From Bradyrhizobium diversitatis (GTDB lineage: Bacteria > Pseudomonadota > Alphaproteobacteria > Rhizobiales > Xanthobacteraceae): a DNA stretch of 64,000 nucleotides. Location: positions 153,608 to 217,607 of the forward strand of contig NZ_JACEGD010000007.1 in NCBI RefSeq assembly GCF_016031635.1, read 5' to 3'. The notes under the pieces were generated by a model. The model made no database searches and was not told the origin of the DNA. It saw nothing but the letters and a program-made list of their open reading frames with translations. Both the position numbers and the translations under genes were made by a program. Positions 17,503 through 27,521 of this stretch are shown piece by piece; the stretch's first letter is position 1; every line of letters begins with the position of its first letter.

Positions 17503-18345
17503 TCATAAGCCTCGGGCCAGAGCGGCAAGCTCGGTTTCAAGCTTGGGCTTCTGCTTGAAAATGGCGTCGATCAACGCTTGCGCCGGCTGCTCGGCAGCAT
17601 CCACGATGGCTGCCTTCTCAGCGCGCGCTGAGGGCGCGAAAACGCGTTTTACAACGGTCGGAGAACCTTTGAGACCGCATTTGGAGATATCCTCGACGCC
17701 CGCCTCCTGGGCGTTCCATTTTACAATCGGCGCTCGGGCTGCGCGCAAAGCATCTGCCATTGCGCCACGGCGAATCTGGTTGGTCGCCTCCATCATGGTG
17801 ATGAGCGACGGCAGGCTTGCGCGCAGCACCTGGGTGCCGCCCTCGGAGCGCCGCTCCGCTTCGATTGTGCGGGCGGTGAGATCGATGGTCATGATCTTGG
17901 CGACATAGGTTAGCTGTTGCACAGCAAGCCGCCTTGCGATACCTGGCCCGACCTGCGCGGTGTCACCATCGATCGTCTGCTTGCCCGTGAATATGAGGTC
18001 AGGCTGGCCATAATCCTTGCCGATCTTGCGGATGGCGGTCGCGAGTGCGTAGGTGGTTGCCAGGGTATCCGCACCCGCGAAGCAACGGTCGGTCAGCAGC
18101 ACCGCGCGATCGGCGCCAAAAGTCAGGGCTTTCCGTAGAGTGTCCTCGGCCGAGGGTGGGCCCATTGTAAGGACGGTGATCTCACCACCAAACTTGTCGC
18201 GCAGATCGAGCGCAGCTTCGAGCGCGAACAGGTCGTAAGGATTGATGATGGTTGGCACGCCCTGGCGCATGATCGTGTTGGTCACAGGGTGCACGCGGAT
18301 CTGTGCGGAATCAGGGACCTGCTTGATGCAGACGACGTTGTGCAT
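17503..18345 (-). CDS. fixA: FixA, electron-transfer flavoprotein beta subunit
   Basis: The protein has 280 aa. It carries the ETF-beta pattern: MHNVVCIKQVPDSAQIRVHP, NPYDLFALEAALDLRDK, VLTMGPPSAEDTLRKALTFGADRAVLL, then the signature VGPGIARRLAVQQLTYVAKI and LPSLITMMEATNQIRRGAM. FixABCX is a membrane-associated bifurcating system that moves electrons from NADH to ferredoxin for nitrogenase. A GGAGGGG ribosome site precedes the ATG. It follows nifA in the same direction, as in B. japonicum. FixB, C and X are not in the window and must be elsewhere. A -24/-12 promoter and a NifA site lie in the gap, so NifA controls it. Confidence 0.95.
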   Translation of the reverse strand: MHNVVCIKQVPDSAQIRVHPVTNTIMRQGVPTIINPYDLFALEAALDLRDKFGGEITVLTMGPPSAEDTLRKALTFGADRAVLLTDRCFAGADTLATTYALATAIRKIGKDYGQPDLIFTGKQTIDGDTAQVGPGIARRLAVQQLTYVAKIMTIDLTARTIEAERRSEGGTQVLRASLPSLITMMEATNQIRRGAMADALRAARAPIVKWNAQEAGVEDISKCGLKGSPTVVKRVFAPSARAEKAAIVDAAEQPAQALIDAIFKQKPKLETELAALARGL

Positions 18346-18384
18346 GTGCCCCTCCAGGAACTTTCGAAATCCGGAGAGAGCACA

Positions 18385-18399
18385 GCAAATGTCGTACCA
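18385..18399 (-). promoter_or_regulatory. Sigma-54 (-24/-12) promoter of fixA
   Basis: Read on the minus strand: TGGTACGACATTTGC, with the invariant GG and GC exactly 10 bp apart. It matches the TGGCACG-N4-TTGC consensus closely. The transcript would start about 12 bp further on, leaving a leader of about 30 nt before the fixA ATG at 18345. Confidence 0.85.
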
Positions 18400-18506
18400 T
18401 TTGGCCGTTCAAGGCATGAGTCGATGAAAACAGGGAGTTCTGGGGGCCTGACGTGCTCCAACACGTGCAGGTGCATTTCGGACATTCGTCGTCATCGCGA
18501 CAGCGC

Positions 18507-18522
18507 TGTGTGCGCAGCGACA
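18507..18522 (-). promoter_or_regulatory. NifA upstream activator sequence for fixA
   Basis: A perfect TGT-N10-ACA (TGTGTGCGCAGCGACA on the plus strand), the palindromic NifA site. It lies in the nifA-fixA gap, about 120 bp upstream of the -24/-12 element, the usual distance for NifA bound via DNA looping. Confidence 0.82.
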
Positions 18523-18531
18523 CCACACCGC

Positions 18532-20298
18532 TCAGAAGCGCTTGATCTCGATGCCGTATTTCCTCAGCGCGTAGCCGATCTGGCGGGGAGTAACACCAAG
18601 CAGGCGCGCCGCCTTTGCCTGAACCCAACCCGATCGCTCCATGGCCGCGATGACGCGCTCGGGATCGGTCATCTGTCCGGTACTTACGAGTGCCGCGCCG
18701 GCTGGCCCCAGCCCAGCCTGCTCGTCCCGGACAGGCGGGACAACGCCCGCAACTGACCGACCAGCTTCAACCCCGGCGCTGTTCGCCTTTGGGGTCCCTG
18801 CGCCGGCCGGCCGCGCATGCAGCGGCACGTCTTCCGATCCGCCCTTCCACAGCATCGCCGAAAGGCACTGGCCATGGCAGCAGGCAAAGTCCTCTCTGCA
18901 GATTGAGGGGCCTGGGGCGAGGGTTGCTGTCCGCTGCACGCAATTTTCGAGTTCGCGGACGTTACCCGGAAACCCGCAATTCATCAGGATGTCCGTCGCA
19001 CTTTGATCGAACGTCAACGTGCGGCCGTTTTCACTGTTGAACTTCCTGAGAAACTCCGCGGCCAGCAGCGGAATGTCACTGCGCCTTTCGCGCAATGGCG
19101 GCAGCAGCAAGGGAACGACGCTGACACGGTAATAGAGGTCAGCGCGGAACCCGTTATTTGCTACTGCCTCCTCCAGGTTTCTGTTCGTGGCGGCAATTAC
19201 GCGGACGTCGACTTTAATGGTCTGATTGCTGCCGACACGCTCGAATTCCTGCTCCTGCAAGACGCGCAGCAGCTTTGCCTGAAACGAGGGCGAGATCTCG
19301 CCGATCTCGTCCAGAAACAGCGTTCCCTTGTCGGCCAGCTCAAAGCGCCCCTTGCGTGAATTGAAGGCGCCGGTAAAGGCACCTTTCTCATGGCCGAACA
19401 ATTCGGACTCCAGAACCGTCTCGGGAAGTGCCGCACAGTTGAGCTTGATGAACGGCCGCTTGGAGCGCGCCGAGAGGGCGTGAATAGCCTTGGCCACCAG
19501 CTCCTTCCCGGTACCGGATTCGCCGCGCAGCAGGACCGTGCTATTCGATTTGGCAACCACCGCGATTTTGTCGAGCAGCGCGCGCAGCGCCGGACTATCG
19601 CCAATAATGCCTTCCACATTGACCTTCTTGCGCTCGCGCGCGGGTTGCTGGATTTCGGCCAATTGTTTTTGTAATCGATCCTTTTCCGCCATCAATCGCT
19701 CGCGGTCAGTCGCGAAGAGCCGATGCAGCTTCACCGTCTGCCCAACCAGATTAGCGATCATGGTGAGAAGTCTCACGTCGTACTCGAGCCGTACGCTTGA
19801 GCTGTCGTCCAGAACACGGTCGATGGTCAGCGCGCCAACGGCTTTCGCGTCGATCCGAATGGGAACGCCGATGAACGAGACCCGTGCGTTGTCGGTGGCA
19901 CCGAGCACCTCGAGGTCGGCCGTAGTGAACGCCGAGTGGGCTGCGATGTCCTCGGCCACGAGCGGCATGTCCGTCGCCATGATCTGATCGATTGCTCTCG
20001 GTGGCAGGCGCATCCGGTACCGCTCGTCGCTGCCTTCGGTCCAGCCGACGCCGACCGTAATGTCTGGCTGGCCATCGTTGTCGAAAAGCGAGACGATGCC
20101 GTGCCGCATCTGAACAAACGAATGCAGAATATCAACGACGTTGGCCAACGTGACTTCGAGCCGGCAGGGGGCGGTGAGTATCTTCGAGATTTCGAAGATC
20201 CCGACGACCGCGCTTTCGTGCAGTGTCACAATGGGAACAGTTTGGTTCGTCTCCGACACTGAGTCAGGCCTTTGGTGTGCGGAAGCGATGTTCAACAT
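18532..20298 (-). CDS. nifA: NifA, sigma-54-dependent activator of nitrogen fixation genes
   Basis: The protein has 588 aa. Domains in order: GAF-type N-terminal domain (about 30-195); AAA+ central domain (about 230-460) with Walker A GESGTGKE (259-266), sigma-54 contact loop GAFTGA (306-311) and FLDEIGE; a Cys-rich linker; and a Fis-type helix-turn-helix at the end (WVQAKAARLLGVTPRQIGYALRKYGI). Cys441, 453, 473 and 478 give C-x11-C-x19-C-x4-C, the pattern tied to oxygen sensitivity of rhizobial NifA. It activates nif and fix promoters at low oxygen. The B. japonicum fixR gene that normally precedes nifA is not found upstream, and I see no clear -24/-12 element there. Confidence 0.97.
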   Translation of the reverse strand: MLNIASAHQRPDSVSETNQTVPIVTLHESAVVGIFEISKILTAPCRLEVTLANVVDILHSFVQMRHGIVSLFDNDGQPDITVGVGWTEGSDERYRMRLPPRAIDQIMATDMPLVAEDIAAHSAFTTADLEVLGATDNARVSFIGVPIRIDAKAVGALTIDRVLDDSSSVRLEYDVRLLTMIANLVGQTVKLHRLFATDRERLMAEKDRLQKQLAEIQQPARERKKVNVEGIIGDSPALRALLDKIAVVAKSNSTVLLRGESGTGKELVAKAIHALSARSKRPFIKLNCAALPETVLESELFGHEKGAFTGAFNSRKGRFELADKGTLFLDEIGEISPSFQAKLLRVLQEQEFERVGSNQTIKVDVRVIAATNRNLEEAVANNGFRADLYYRVSVVPLLLPPLRERRSDIPLLAAEFLRKFNSENGRTLTFDQSATDILMNCGFPGNVRELENCVQRTATLAPGPSICREDFACCHGQCLSAMLWKGGSEDVPLHARPAGAGTPKANSAGVEAGRSVAGVVPPVRDEQAGLGPAGAALVSTGQMTDPERVIAAMERSGWVQAKAARLLGVTPRQIGYALRKYGIEIKRF

Positions 20299-21718
20299 GA
20301 CGACGTCTCCGTTATTCTCAGCATCCTCCCTACATCGTGTCTGGATTTTGCGAGTTTGATGCTGCGTCTGATGCTCGTGCGCAATTCATGGACGCCGCCA
20401 AGAGATAACGCTCTTTCATGGCACCACTATAAACGCATCGTGGTCTTAACGTTTTTGTTACGAGGTTGTCCTGCGTTCGCAGTGCACTGCACGAGTTCCA
20501 ACAATCTTGCGTAGATCGTCTACATTTTTCCGACGCCATCTGTAACCGACCGCGAGCCGTCGGCAACCGTTGAGTAGCAACTTGATGCACGCGTCATCTT
20601 TTTCCCGATCAGAACGGGATTTTTTCCCGGCCACACATTGGAATACGGCGCTCGCGGTCTCTTCTGGTGCAGCCCACGCGAAGAGCGCCGATGTTTTGCA
20701 GGCACGCTCATTCCCTATATGCGACAAAACACCTGCTCGCGCATGAAATCGCATTGCCGGAAACCTGACGCGATGTGTTGATGCGTGCGATTTCGCGCGT
20801 GCGACTCTGGAACTTCGCTCTGTAAAGAGGCTGACCACTGCTTGCAAGGCAGGTGAGCGCGCAAGCGCCGGCGATCACAATATCGATGTCGGCATTGCTC
20901 TTAGCCAACGAACAGGAAGACGCGGTTCACATCGGCTCCCCGATTCCAATTGGAATCGGTCGGGCCAAATCTCGACTGAATTCGTCAACGACGAGCTTGG
21001 TGACGTCCGGCGCCGGCGCAGGAATGCCGCCAGTGTCGATCGAGACATGCAATGGCGCTCGCAAGCCAGTCATCGACGCCGATCGCGGCGACTCTTTGCC
21101 GCCGATAGCTGCCGCGATTGGCCTCGATCCTGACGGTGATCGCAGGGTCGCACCTGTATCGCTCAAGTCGAAGCGGCGGATGTGTGCAGAGGGCCACCAG
21201 CGAGCTGGCTCTCCGGGACGGCACTCCCGCGAGGAGCTCGGGATTGCGTGAGGGCGCGGCCGGGACCAGCGTCTTGTGTGTCCTCGCTCGGGATATTGCC
21301 TTCGAAACGCGTGAGGCCGACGGGCGCCAGCGGTCGGCCCCGGCCGACTGAATAACCCACGTTCTTCGGCAAGATCGGGACACAAGCACACACCTTCTAA
21401 CGCCACCCCGTGGGCGCGTTGCAGGATCTGGGCTACAGCGATCAACACCGCAACAATTCGCAGCCAAAGGTCGTCTCGCGAACGGGCGGGGACTCAGGAG
21501 ATCGGCTGTGTTTGCTTTCTGACAAAGGGCCAGGATTCCAACAGTCGATTGCCCGAGAGCCGTCCGAGGCGCTCGCCCTCACGCCCGAGCCCGTGCCTTG
21601 ATGCCGCCCGAACGGCCGTTGATTTGCCGCACACGCTCTCATGCGCCCCCGGCGCCAGTCACAACGAGCATTCAGCCACAAGCTTGCACGAATTTTGGGA
21701 CGAACACCTCGACAGCAC
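20299..21718. other. Gene-poor interval upstream of nifA
   Basis: About 1.4 kb. It must contain the nifA promoter, but no confident sigma-54 or -35/-10 element was found by eye. No short-chain dehydrogenase frame (FixR) is present on the minus strand. Frames 20853-21251 plus and 20927-21448 minus overlap and lack motifs. A short TCCCG/CGGGA hairpin followed by six T at about 20605-20627 is plus-oriented and serves no visible gene. Confidence 0.5.
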
Positions 21719-21749
21719 TTGATTCGCACGTAGCGTCAAATTGTAGGTT
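21719..21749 (+). promoter_or_regulatory. NolA/MerR-type promoter-operator, copy 5
   Basis: TTGATT at 21719-21724, spacer CGCACGTAGCGTCAAATTG (19 bp), TAGGTT at 21744-21749. The next gene in the same direction is the hisC-like aminotransferase, whose ATG is about 320 nt downstream of the expected transcript start. Confidence 0.72.
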
Positions 21750-22072
21750 CGGCAAACAGGTCGCCACGGCCTCTAGAAAAACCGGCGTAGGCCAGTGCCT
21801 CGCCCGGGAGCATCGCATGACGCCGCCACGCATGTACCGATCTTTAAGCCAAGGCTTGCGGCTCGAGCACGCTGGGCCAGTGCTCGCAACATCGCGCACC
21901 AGAAACCAGGTCGTTCTTGGGAGGCGCAGCACTTCAAGCGCCGACATTTGGCTCGTGCACCGCCAACGCCCCAGGCGCCGCCACGCCAGGTGTGCAAAAC
22001 GGACTTCTCGTTAGACCGTCTCAGGACACTCTCAATGGCGACTGCCGTCTGCGCATCAAGAGGGAACACAAT

Positions 22073-23173
22073 ATGGTCGATGTAAAACTGCAAGCTGTGC
22101 TCTCTTCTCTTGCGCAGCCGGCTAAAGACCTGGAAGCCCAGTCGCCCGGCCAGCGGGCGCCAGATGCGCGTTACGTGAAGCTAAACACCAATGAGAATCC
22201 ATTTCCACTACCAACAATGGTATGGCGAAGTGCGATCTCGGCGCTCGAGCGTCAGTATCTGTATCCGGAAGACGACAACATCGGTTTGAGGGAGGCTGCC
22301 GCCGATGCCTACGGCCTCTCAAAGGACCATGTGATCGCCGGCAACGGATCGTCGGAGCTTCTCGGCCTGATCTACAGGGCCTTTCTTGGGCCGGGCGACA
22401 GCGTCGCAATGATGTCTCCCGGGTTTTCGTTCAATCGTAAGCTAGCTGTGTTGCAGAGCGCCAAATTTCTCGAAGTTTCGTGGAGCGACTCGCATTCGAT
22501 CCCGATTGATCAGTTGCTGTTCGGTCCGGCAAAGGATGCCAAGTTCATCTTGTTGGCTAATCCCAACAATCCGACTGGGACGTTCGCCCCCATCGCCGAT
22601 ATCGAACGTCTCGTTGCACAGTCCGAGCGCTTAGTCGTGCTGGATGAAGCCTATGTCGACTTCGCACCTGATAACGGTCTAAGGCTCGTCCGCCGCCACC
22701 CCAATCTCCTGCTCTTGAGAACTTTATCGAAGAGCTATGCGGCGGCAGGCATTCGCGTCGGATTCGGCCTTGGTCATCCAGAGGTCATTGGACGACTGAG
22801 AAACATCCAGAACGTCTTCAACATGAATGTCATAGCGCATGCGGTAGGCGTCAGCATCCTTGCCCATCGCGCGGCCTACGAAGACAACCACAGGCACATC
22901 AAGCACGAGAGAGAACGAGTTACGGCCGCACTGCATCAATTCGGGTTCTGTGTGGCGCCTTCCCATACCAATTTCTTGCTGGCGCGTGTGCCGAACGGAC
23001 AGGACGGCAGGTGGTGGCAGGCCGCGCTGGAGAGAGACGGGATACTGGTTGCTGTATTTACAGATGACGGCCTCGACCACTGCATCCGCATCAGCATCGG
23101 CACGACGGCGCAAATGGACTCATTTTTAGCAGCGGTCGCCGCGATTTCAGAACGCCTGAAACGAGATGAATAG
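22073..23173 (+). CDS. HisC-like histidinol-phosphate/aromatic aminotransferase
   Basis: The protein has 366 aa from ATG 22073, with AGAGGGA about 7 nt upstream; the frame extends to 21917 without support. It is a fold-type I PLP enzyme: KLNTNENPFPLP near the N-terminus, NGSSELLGLIYRAFLGPGD, LLANPNNPTGT, VVLDEAYVDFA, and the PLP lysine in RTLSKSYAAAGIRVGFG. This is the class II aminotransferase pattern of HisC. No other histidine genes are near, so it is a second copy with its own substrate, possibly an aromatic amino acid or specialised-metabolite precursor. NolA-type site 5 lies upstream. The following gene, 291 bp on, is a flavin-type monooxygenase in the same direction. Confidence 0.88.
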   Translation: MVDVKLQAVLSSLAQPAKDLEAQSPGQRAPDARYVKLNTNENPFPLPTMVWRSAISALERQYLYPEDDNIGLREAAADAYGLSKDHVIAGNGSSELLGLIYRAFLGPGDSVAMMSPGFSFNRKLAVLQSAKFLEVSWSDSHSIPIDQLLFGPAKDAKFILLANPNNPTGTFAPIADIERLVAQSERLVVLDEAYVDFAPDNGLRLVRRHPNLLLLRTLSKSYAAAGIRVGFGLGHPEVIGRLRNIQNVFNMNVIAHAVGVSILAHRAAYEDNHRHIKHERERVTAALHQFGFCVAPSHTNFLLARVPNGQDGRWWQAALERDGILVAVFTDDGLDHCIRISIGTTAQMDSFLAAVAAISERLKRDE

Positions 23174-23464
23174 CCAACGGCGCGCCGATGTCCGCTCATT
23201 TCATTATACCGCCGATGGAACGAGACGGCGACGAGAGCGGCTCGAGCCAAGCAGAGATCGCTTGCAGCTGACGGCCAAGAGGCCGCGCATAGAGCGCCTC
23301 CCCCTGCGCATGTTGCAGAGCCGAAGCGAGACCACGATGTCGTGCGCCCGATGGCATGGGCGATCGAGGTCGCGACCCGATGGTCGCGAGATGCGCCGAC
23401 AATAAGTACGGCCCCTAAGCCCCCCGGAAACGAGCAGGCAGTCGCCCCTTAAGGATTTCATCTG

Positions 23465-24490
23465 ATGACACACCGGCCTTCGTTAAAACTCACCTGCGGC
23501 ATTTTCGATCACCTGGACGACGACGGCCGCGATGTTGGTCGTCAATACGAAGATCGCCTGGTCCTGGCGGAGGCATACGACCGCCTCGGCTTCTATGCGT
23601 ACCACGTGGCCGAGCACCACTGCACGCCCCATGGAAGAAGCCCTTCGCCCAGTCTTTTCCTGTCGAGTGCCGCGCAGCGTACGCGGCACCTTCGTCTCGG
23701 CCCATTGGTCATGCTGCTTAACCTCTATCATCCGCTGCGCGCATTTGAGGAGATCTGCATGCTTGATCAGTTGAGCGGCGGCAGGCTCGAGCTGGGTCTC
23801 GGACGGGGCGCTCTTCCAGTCGAACTAGGCTATTTTGGTATTTCCGAGGACGTGGCGCCAAGCCGGTATGAGGAAGCCAATGACATTCTCCTGAAGGCTT
23901 TGAGGGGTGGAGCCCTGTCCTACCAAGGCCGACATTTCCAGCTGAACCAGGTTCCTCTGACATTAACCACGCATCAGCGTCCGTGTCCCCCAATATGGGT
24001 GACCACCAATCGGCCCGAGACGGCCATCTGGGCCGCAGGCAATGGCGCAAACCTCGCCTGCGTTGGGCCCGCCGCCGGCGTCCGGAAAATTACCGATGCC
24101 TACCACACGCATCGAGAGCGCAGTCCCAGCGCCCCTGATCGTGGGCCATTTGTTGGACTGCTGCGCATGATCGTGATTGGGCGATCTGAGGCGGACGCTT
24201 ATTCCCTGGCCAGATCCGCTTACGAGCAATGGCTAACGAGCTTCAAATTCCTTTACGAGCTCAATGACATCCCGACGCCACAACCCCTTCCGCTGACATT
24301 CGAGGCGGCAATCGAGAGCGAATTGTGCGTCGTCGGAACGCCGACCTCTGTTCGAAACGTTCTGCTCAATCAGCTGGAGGAAGCAGGCGCAAATTACCTG
24401 CTTTGTCAGGTCGCATTTGGCAATTTGCCGCTCGATGCCTCCCTCTACACCGCGAGGACGATCCAATCCGAATTGCTCGGTCAATCCTGA
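23465..24490 (+). CDS. LLM-class flavin-dependent oxidoreductase (luciferase-like)
   Basis: The protein has 341 aa. Luciferase-like TIM-barrel signature: LVLAEAYDRLGFYAYHVAEHHCTPHGRSPSP, LRLGPLVMLLNLYHPLRAFEEICMLDQLSGGRLELGLGRG, SRYEEANDILLKAL. Such enzymes use FMNH2 and oxygen to hydroxylate or cleave organic substrates and need a separate flavin reductase. The ATG is preceded by TTAAGGA. The upstream HisC-like aminotransferase may supply its substrate, but the 291-bp gap makes that uncertain. It is convergent with dctA; the 123 bp between the stops shows no strong terminator. Confidence 0.85.
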   Translation: MTHRPSLKLTCGIFDHLDDDGRDVGRQYEDRLVLAEAYDRLGFYAYHVAEHHCTPHGRSPSPSLFLSSAAQRTRHLRLGPLVMLLNLYHPLRAFEEICMLDQLSGGRLELGLGRGALPVELGYFGISEDVAPSRYEEANDILLKALRGGALSYQGRHFQLNQVPLTLTTHQRPCPPIWVTTNRPETAIWAAGNGANLACVGPAAGVRKITDAYHTHRERSPSAPDRGPFVGLLRMIVIGRSEADAYSLARSAYEQWLTSFKFLYELNDIPTPQPLPLTFEAAIESELCVVGTPTSVRNVLLNQLEEAGANYLLCQVAFGNLPLDASLYTARTIQSELLGQS

Positions 24491-24613
24491 GGCATCATTC
24501 CGCTGCTTCGACAGCAGCTCGTCTTCGCTCGCCCGCGTTTCGTCAATGCGCGGAACGGACCACGACGTCGACCTTCGCCTACTCGACCAGGCGTTGGTCG
24601 CGCTGAAACAGCA

Positions 24614-26044
24614 TCATGGCGAATGCGCTCGTCCGCGTTTGCAACGTGCGCGTCCAGTCCAACTTCCTCCTTTTGCGCACGCAATCTCTGAATTGCCCGC
24701 GCCCTCCGAAGCAGAAATGGCGCCAGCAGCCGCGGTCGCCGTTTCCACGTCGGGCAGATCGCCCCCCCGGCCAAGCTGTGCATGCAGCGTGATCGTGTCG
24801 AGCTCGCCTTCCCACCAGGACACGAACACAACGGCAACGCCATTGCCCATGATATTGGTGAGTGCGCGCACCTCGCTCATGAACTTGTCGATCGAGAACA
24901 CGATCGCCATCCCTGGCACCAGAGCCGGATTGACCGCCGACAGTGTCGCGGCCAGCGTGATGAAGCCTGCCCCGGCGACCCCGCTCGCCCCTTTTGAGGT
25001 CAGCATCGCCACGATCAAAATCGTGATTTGCTGATCGAAAGCGAGGTCGAGCCCGAGGGCGCGCGCGATGAACAATGTCGCAAGCGTCATGTAGATATTG
25101 GTGCCGTCAAGATTAAACGAATAGCCGGTCGGCACCACGAGGCCGACCACGGGCTTCGAGCAGCCCAGCCGCTCGAGCTTCTCCATCAACTGTGGCAGCG
25201 CACTCTCGGAGGACGATGTGCCGAGCACAATCAAGAGTTCGTCTTTGATATAGACGATGAACTTGAAGATGGAGAAGCCGACGAACCGCGCGATCAACCC
25301 GAGAACAAGGATGACGAACAACGCGGCGGTCGCGTAGAACAGCGTTATCAATCCGATCAGATTCGCCAGCGCCGAGGGTCCGAACTTACCTACTGTAAAT
25401 GCCATAGCGGCGAACGCTCCGATCGGCGCGGCCTTCATAATGATGGCGATCACGCCGAACACCGCTTGCGCGGCGTCGTCGATCGTGCTGCGCAGCCTCG
25501 CGCCGCGCTCTCCGAGCGCCATCAGTGAAAAGCCGAGCAGAATCGCAAACAGCAGCACCTGCAGGATGTCACCGCGCGCGAGCGCGCCGACCACGCTGTC
25601 CGGAATGATGTTAAGGGCGAAATCGACGAACTTGGTCGCTTTCGCCTGCTCGACATAATTGGCGACTGCCACCGCATCGGGCTTGGCCGCAAGGCCGCGG
25701 CCGATCTGGAACAGATTGCCCATGACGAGGCCAATCACCAGCGCGAGGGTGGAGACGATCTCGAAATAGACCAGCGCCTTGATCCCCACCCGGCCGACCT
25801 TCTTCGCATCCTGGATATGGGCGATGCCGGAGACCACGGTGCAGAAGACGATGGGCGCGATCACCATCTTGATGAGCTTGATGAAGCCGTCGCCGAGCGC
25901 CTTCATCCAGTCGGAGGTGGCAAGCGATGGCCAGCCCCACCCGACGATGATGCCGAGCAGGATTGCGAACAACACCTGGACGTACAGGATCTTGTACCAT
26001 GATCGAGCCATCCGCGCGGGTGGCGCAGCTGCAATGGTCGTCAT
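24614..26044 (-). CDS. dctA: DctA, C4-dicarboxylate:cation symporter
   Basis: The protein has 476 aa from ATG 26044, which has GGGAGGAG just upstream; the frame to 26152 is an extension. Dicarboxylate/amino-acid:cation symporter family: [45 protein letters not shown], the serine-rich hairpin [20 protein letters not shown], and the binding motif [20 protein letters not shown]. It imports succinate, malate and fumarate, the carbon fed to bacteroids. The last 30-40 residues are charged and low-complexity and may be a drifted tail. DctBD are not present. It follows the cystathionine-lyase-like gene in the same direction at 229 bp. Confidence 0.95.
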   Translation of the reverse strand: MTTIAAAPPARMARSWYKILYVQVLFAILLGIIVGWGWPSLATSDWMKALGDGFIKLIKMVIAPIVFCTVVSGIAHIQDAKKVGRVGIKALVYFEIVSTLALVIGLVMGNLFQIGRGLAAKPDAVAVANYVEQAKATKFVDFALNIIPDSVVGALARGDILQVLLFAILLGFSLMALGERGARLRSTIDDAAQAVFGVIAIIMKAAPIGAFAAMAFTVGKFGPSALANLIGLITLFYATAALFVILVLGLIARFVGFSIFKFIVYIKDELLIVLGTSSSESALPQLMEKLERLGCSKPVVGLVVPTGYSFNLDGTNIYMTLATLFIARALGLDLAFDQQITILIVAMLTSKGASGVAGAGFITLAATLSAVNPALVPGMAIVFSIDKFMSEVRALTNIMGNGVAVVFVSWWEGELDTITLHAQLGRGGDLPDVETATAAAGAISASEGAGNSEIACAKGGSWTGRARCKRGRAHSP

Positions 26045-26273
26045 AACGCTCCTCCCAGGTTTGGCGACGGTCCCGCTCGATGGGGTATCGGAGTTGCTCC
26101 GACACCATCCCGCAAGCGAACTTCTGACCCCAAGAATCGTGGGCCAGAACATCTCGATGACGAGCGGGTCTCTCGCTCTTCGTCAAAACGCGCCGATCGC
26201 GTTCCCTTCACTTCTCGTTCACGGCCGACTTCTTTCCTGGCCAAGCCAAGGTTCGGCTTCGAGTTGACTGCGC

Positions 26274-27521
26274 TCAGGCTCGTTTGAAGCGCTCAGCGAT
26301 GAATGCATCATCGTTGTCCGGATGAACACGCGTGCTTCTTGTCTCCCAAGCCGCATCGAGCGCCTGATACATGTCCGCGATCAGGTCGCTCGCGTCCTCC
26401 AAGCCCGCGTGAACCCGTATCAGCGGTCCAGTGAGAGCACGCGATGGTTCCGCGCGTTTTAATGGGTCGACATGCATCACCAGGCTTTCAAATCCGCCCC
26501 ACGACCAGCCGATGCCAAAAAGTCGCAGCCGATTGAAGAAAGTCGAAAGCTGCGGCTGCGACATCGGTTTCAGCGCAACGCCAAAGAGGCCGCTCGCCCC
26601 TGAAAAGTCGCGCTTCCAAAGCTCATGGCCAGGATCGCTTGGACACGCCGGGTGCAAGATGTCGTCGACAGCTGGATGCGACTGAAGGCTTTGGGCCAGC
26701 TTGAGACCGTTGTCCCAATGACGCTTCATGCGGACGGCTAGGGTACGCAGTCCCCGCAGGGCCAAATAGATGTCATCCGGCCCAGCAATCTCCCCGAAAT
26801 CGTGGGCGCTCGATCGCAGCGCCGGCCAGGCCGATTCGTTTGCGGTGGCAATACCAAGCAGCGCGTCTGAATGGCCGACGATATATTTGGTCGCCGCTTG
26901 GATCGAGATGTCGACGCCATGCGCAAACGGCTTGAAATACAGAGCCGTTGCCCATGTATTATCCATGACCACGAGCGCAGCGGAGCGATGGGAGATGGCA
27001 GCAAGCGCAGGGACGTTTTGAACCTCGAACGTGAGGGACGAAGGTGATTCCAGATAGATGGCCCGGGTCTTCTGGGTGATTTTCGCTGCAAGCTCGGCAG
27101 GCTGCGTTGGAGAGAAGTATTGCACCGTGATCTGAAGTCTTGAGAGAACCTCGTCCGCGAATGTCCTGAGAGGTGTATAGACGCCGTCGCTGATCAGAAC
27201 ATGGTCGCCTGCGCGCAGAAGGCCGAGAAGCGAATGGGTGCAGGCAGAGAGCCCCGACGGAAACAGGAGCGAGCGATAGCCACCCTCCAGTTCGCAGACG
27301 GCAAGCTCGAGTGCGCGGGACAGAGGCGAGCCAAAGCGGCCGTAGTTGGCCGTCGGATCGCTCTGCCTGCGCGCTTCGTATTCCTCCAGGGTTTCCGAAA
27401 CAACTGTGGAGCCCCGGTAGACGGGCATGTTGACCATCCCGGAATGTTCGGCGGGCGCACGCCCGAGACGAGAAAGCCGGGTCTCGATCTCCAGGTCCTT
27501 GCTGTCCTCCAGGTATTTCAT
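26274..27521 (-). CDS. Cystathionine beta-lyase-like PLP enzyme (MetC/MetB family)
   Basis: The protein has 415 aa. Cys/Met-metabolism PLP family: ETRLSRLGRAPAEHSGMVNMPVYRGSTV, YGRFGSPLSRALELAVCELEGG, LFPSGLSACTHSLLGLLRAGDHVLISDGVY, LESPSSLTFEVQNV, MDNTWATALYF, and the PLP lysine in SIQAATKYIVGHSDALLG. It fits cystathionine beta-lyase, which cleaves cystathionine to homocysteine, pyruvate and ammonia. In Bradyrhizobium, related enzymes also act in rhizobitoxine (vinylglycine) metabolism, but rtx genes are not seen here. The ribosome site is modest (AGAAAGAAG). Confidence 0.87.
   Translation of the reverse strand: MKYLEDSKDLEIETRLSRLGRAPAEHSGMVNMPVYRGSTVVSETLEEYEARRQSDPTANYGRFGSPLSRALELAVCELEGGYRSLLFPSGLSACTHSLLGLLRAGDHVLISDGVYTPLRTFADEVLSRLQITVQYFSPTQPAELAAKITQKTRAIYLESPSSLTFEVQNVPALAAISHRSAALVVMDNTWATALYFKPFAHGVDISIQAATKYIVGHSDALLGIATANESAWPALRSSAHDFGEIAGPDDIYLALRGLRTLAVRMKRHWDNGLKLAQSLQSHPAVDDILHPACPSDPGHELWKRDFSGASGLFGVALKPMSQPQLSTFFNRLRLFGIGWSWGGFESLVMHVDPLKRAEPSRALTGPLIRVHAGLEDASDLIADMYQALDAAWETRSTRVHPDNDDAFIAERFKRA

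Noticed and set aside
20605..20627. TCCCG/CGGGA hairpin followed by six T
   Set aside because: Stem is only 5 bp and no plus-strand gene ends there.
23196..23473. Minus frame reading SGGL.AVLIVGASRDHRVATSIAHAIG, considered as a FixR-like dehydrogenase remnant
   Set aside because: Only one glycine-rich stretch is suggestive; the rest has no dehydrogenase catalytic motif and several frames compete.
26116..26129. GC-N10-CC that could be a sigma-54 promoter for dctA on the minus strand
   Set aside because: Only the invariant dinucleotides match; the flanking -24 and -12 bases are poor, and no DctD sites are evident.
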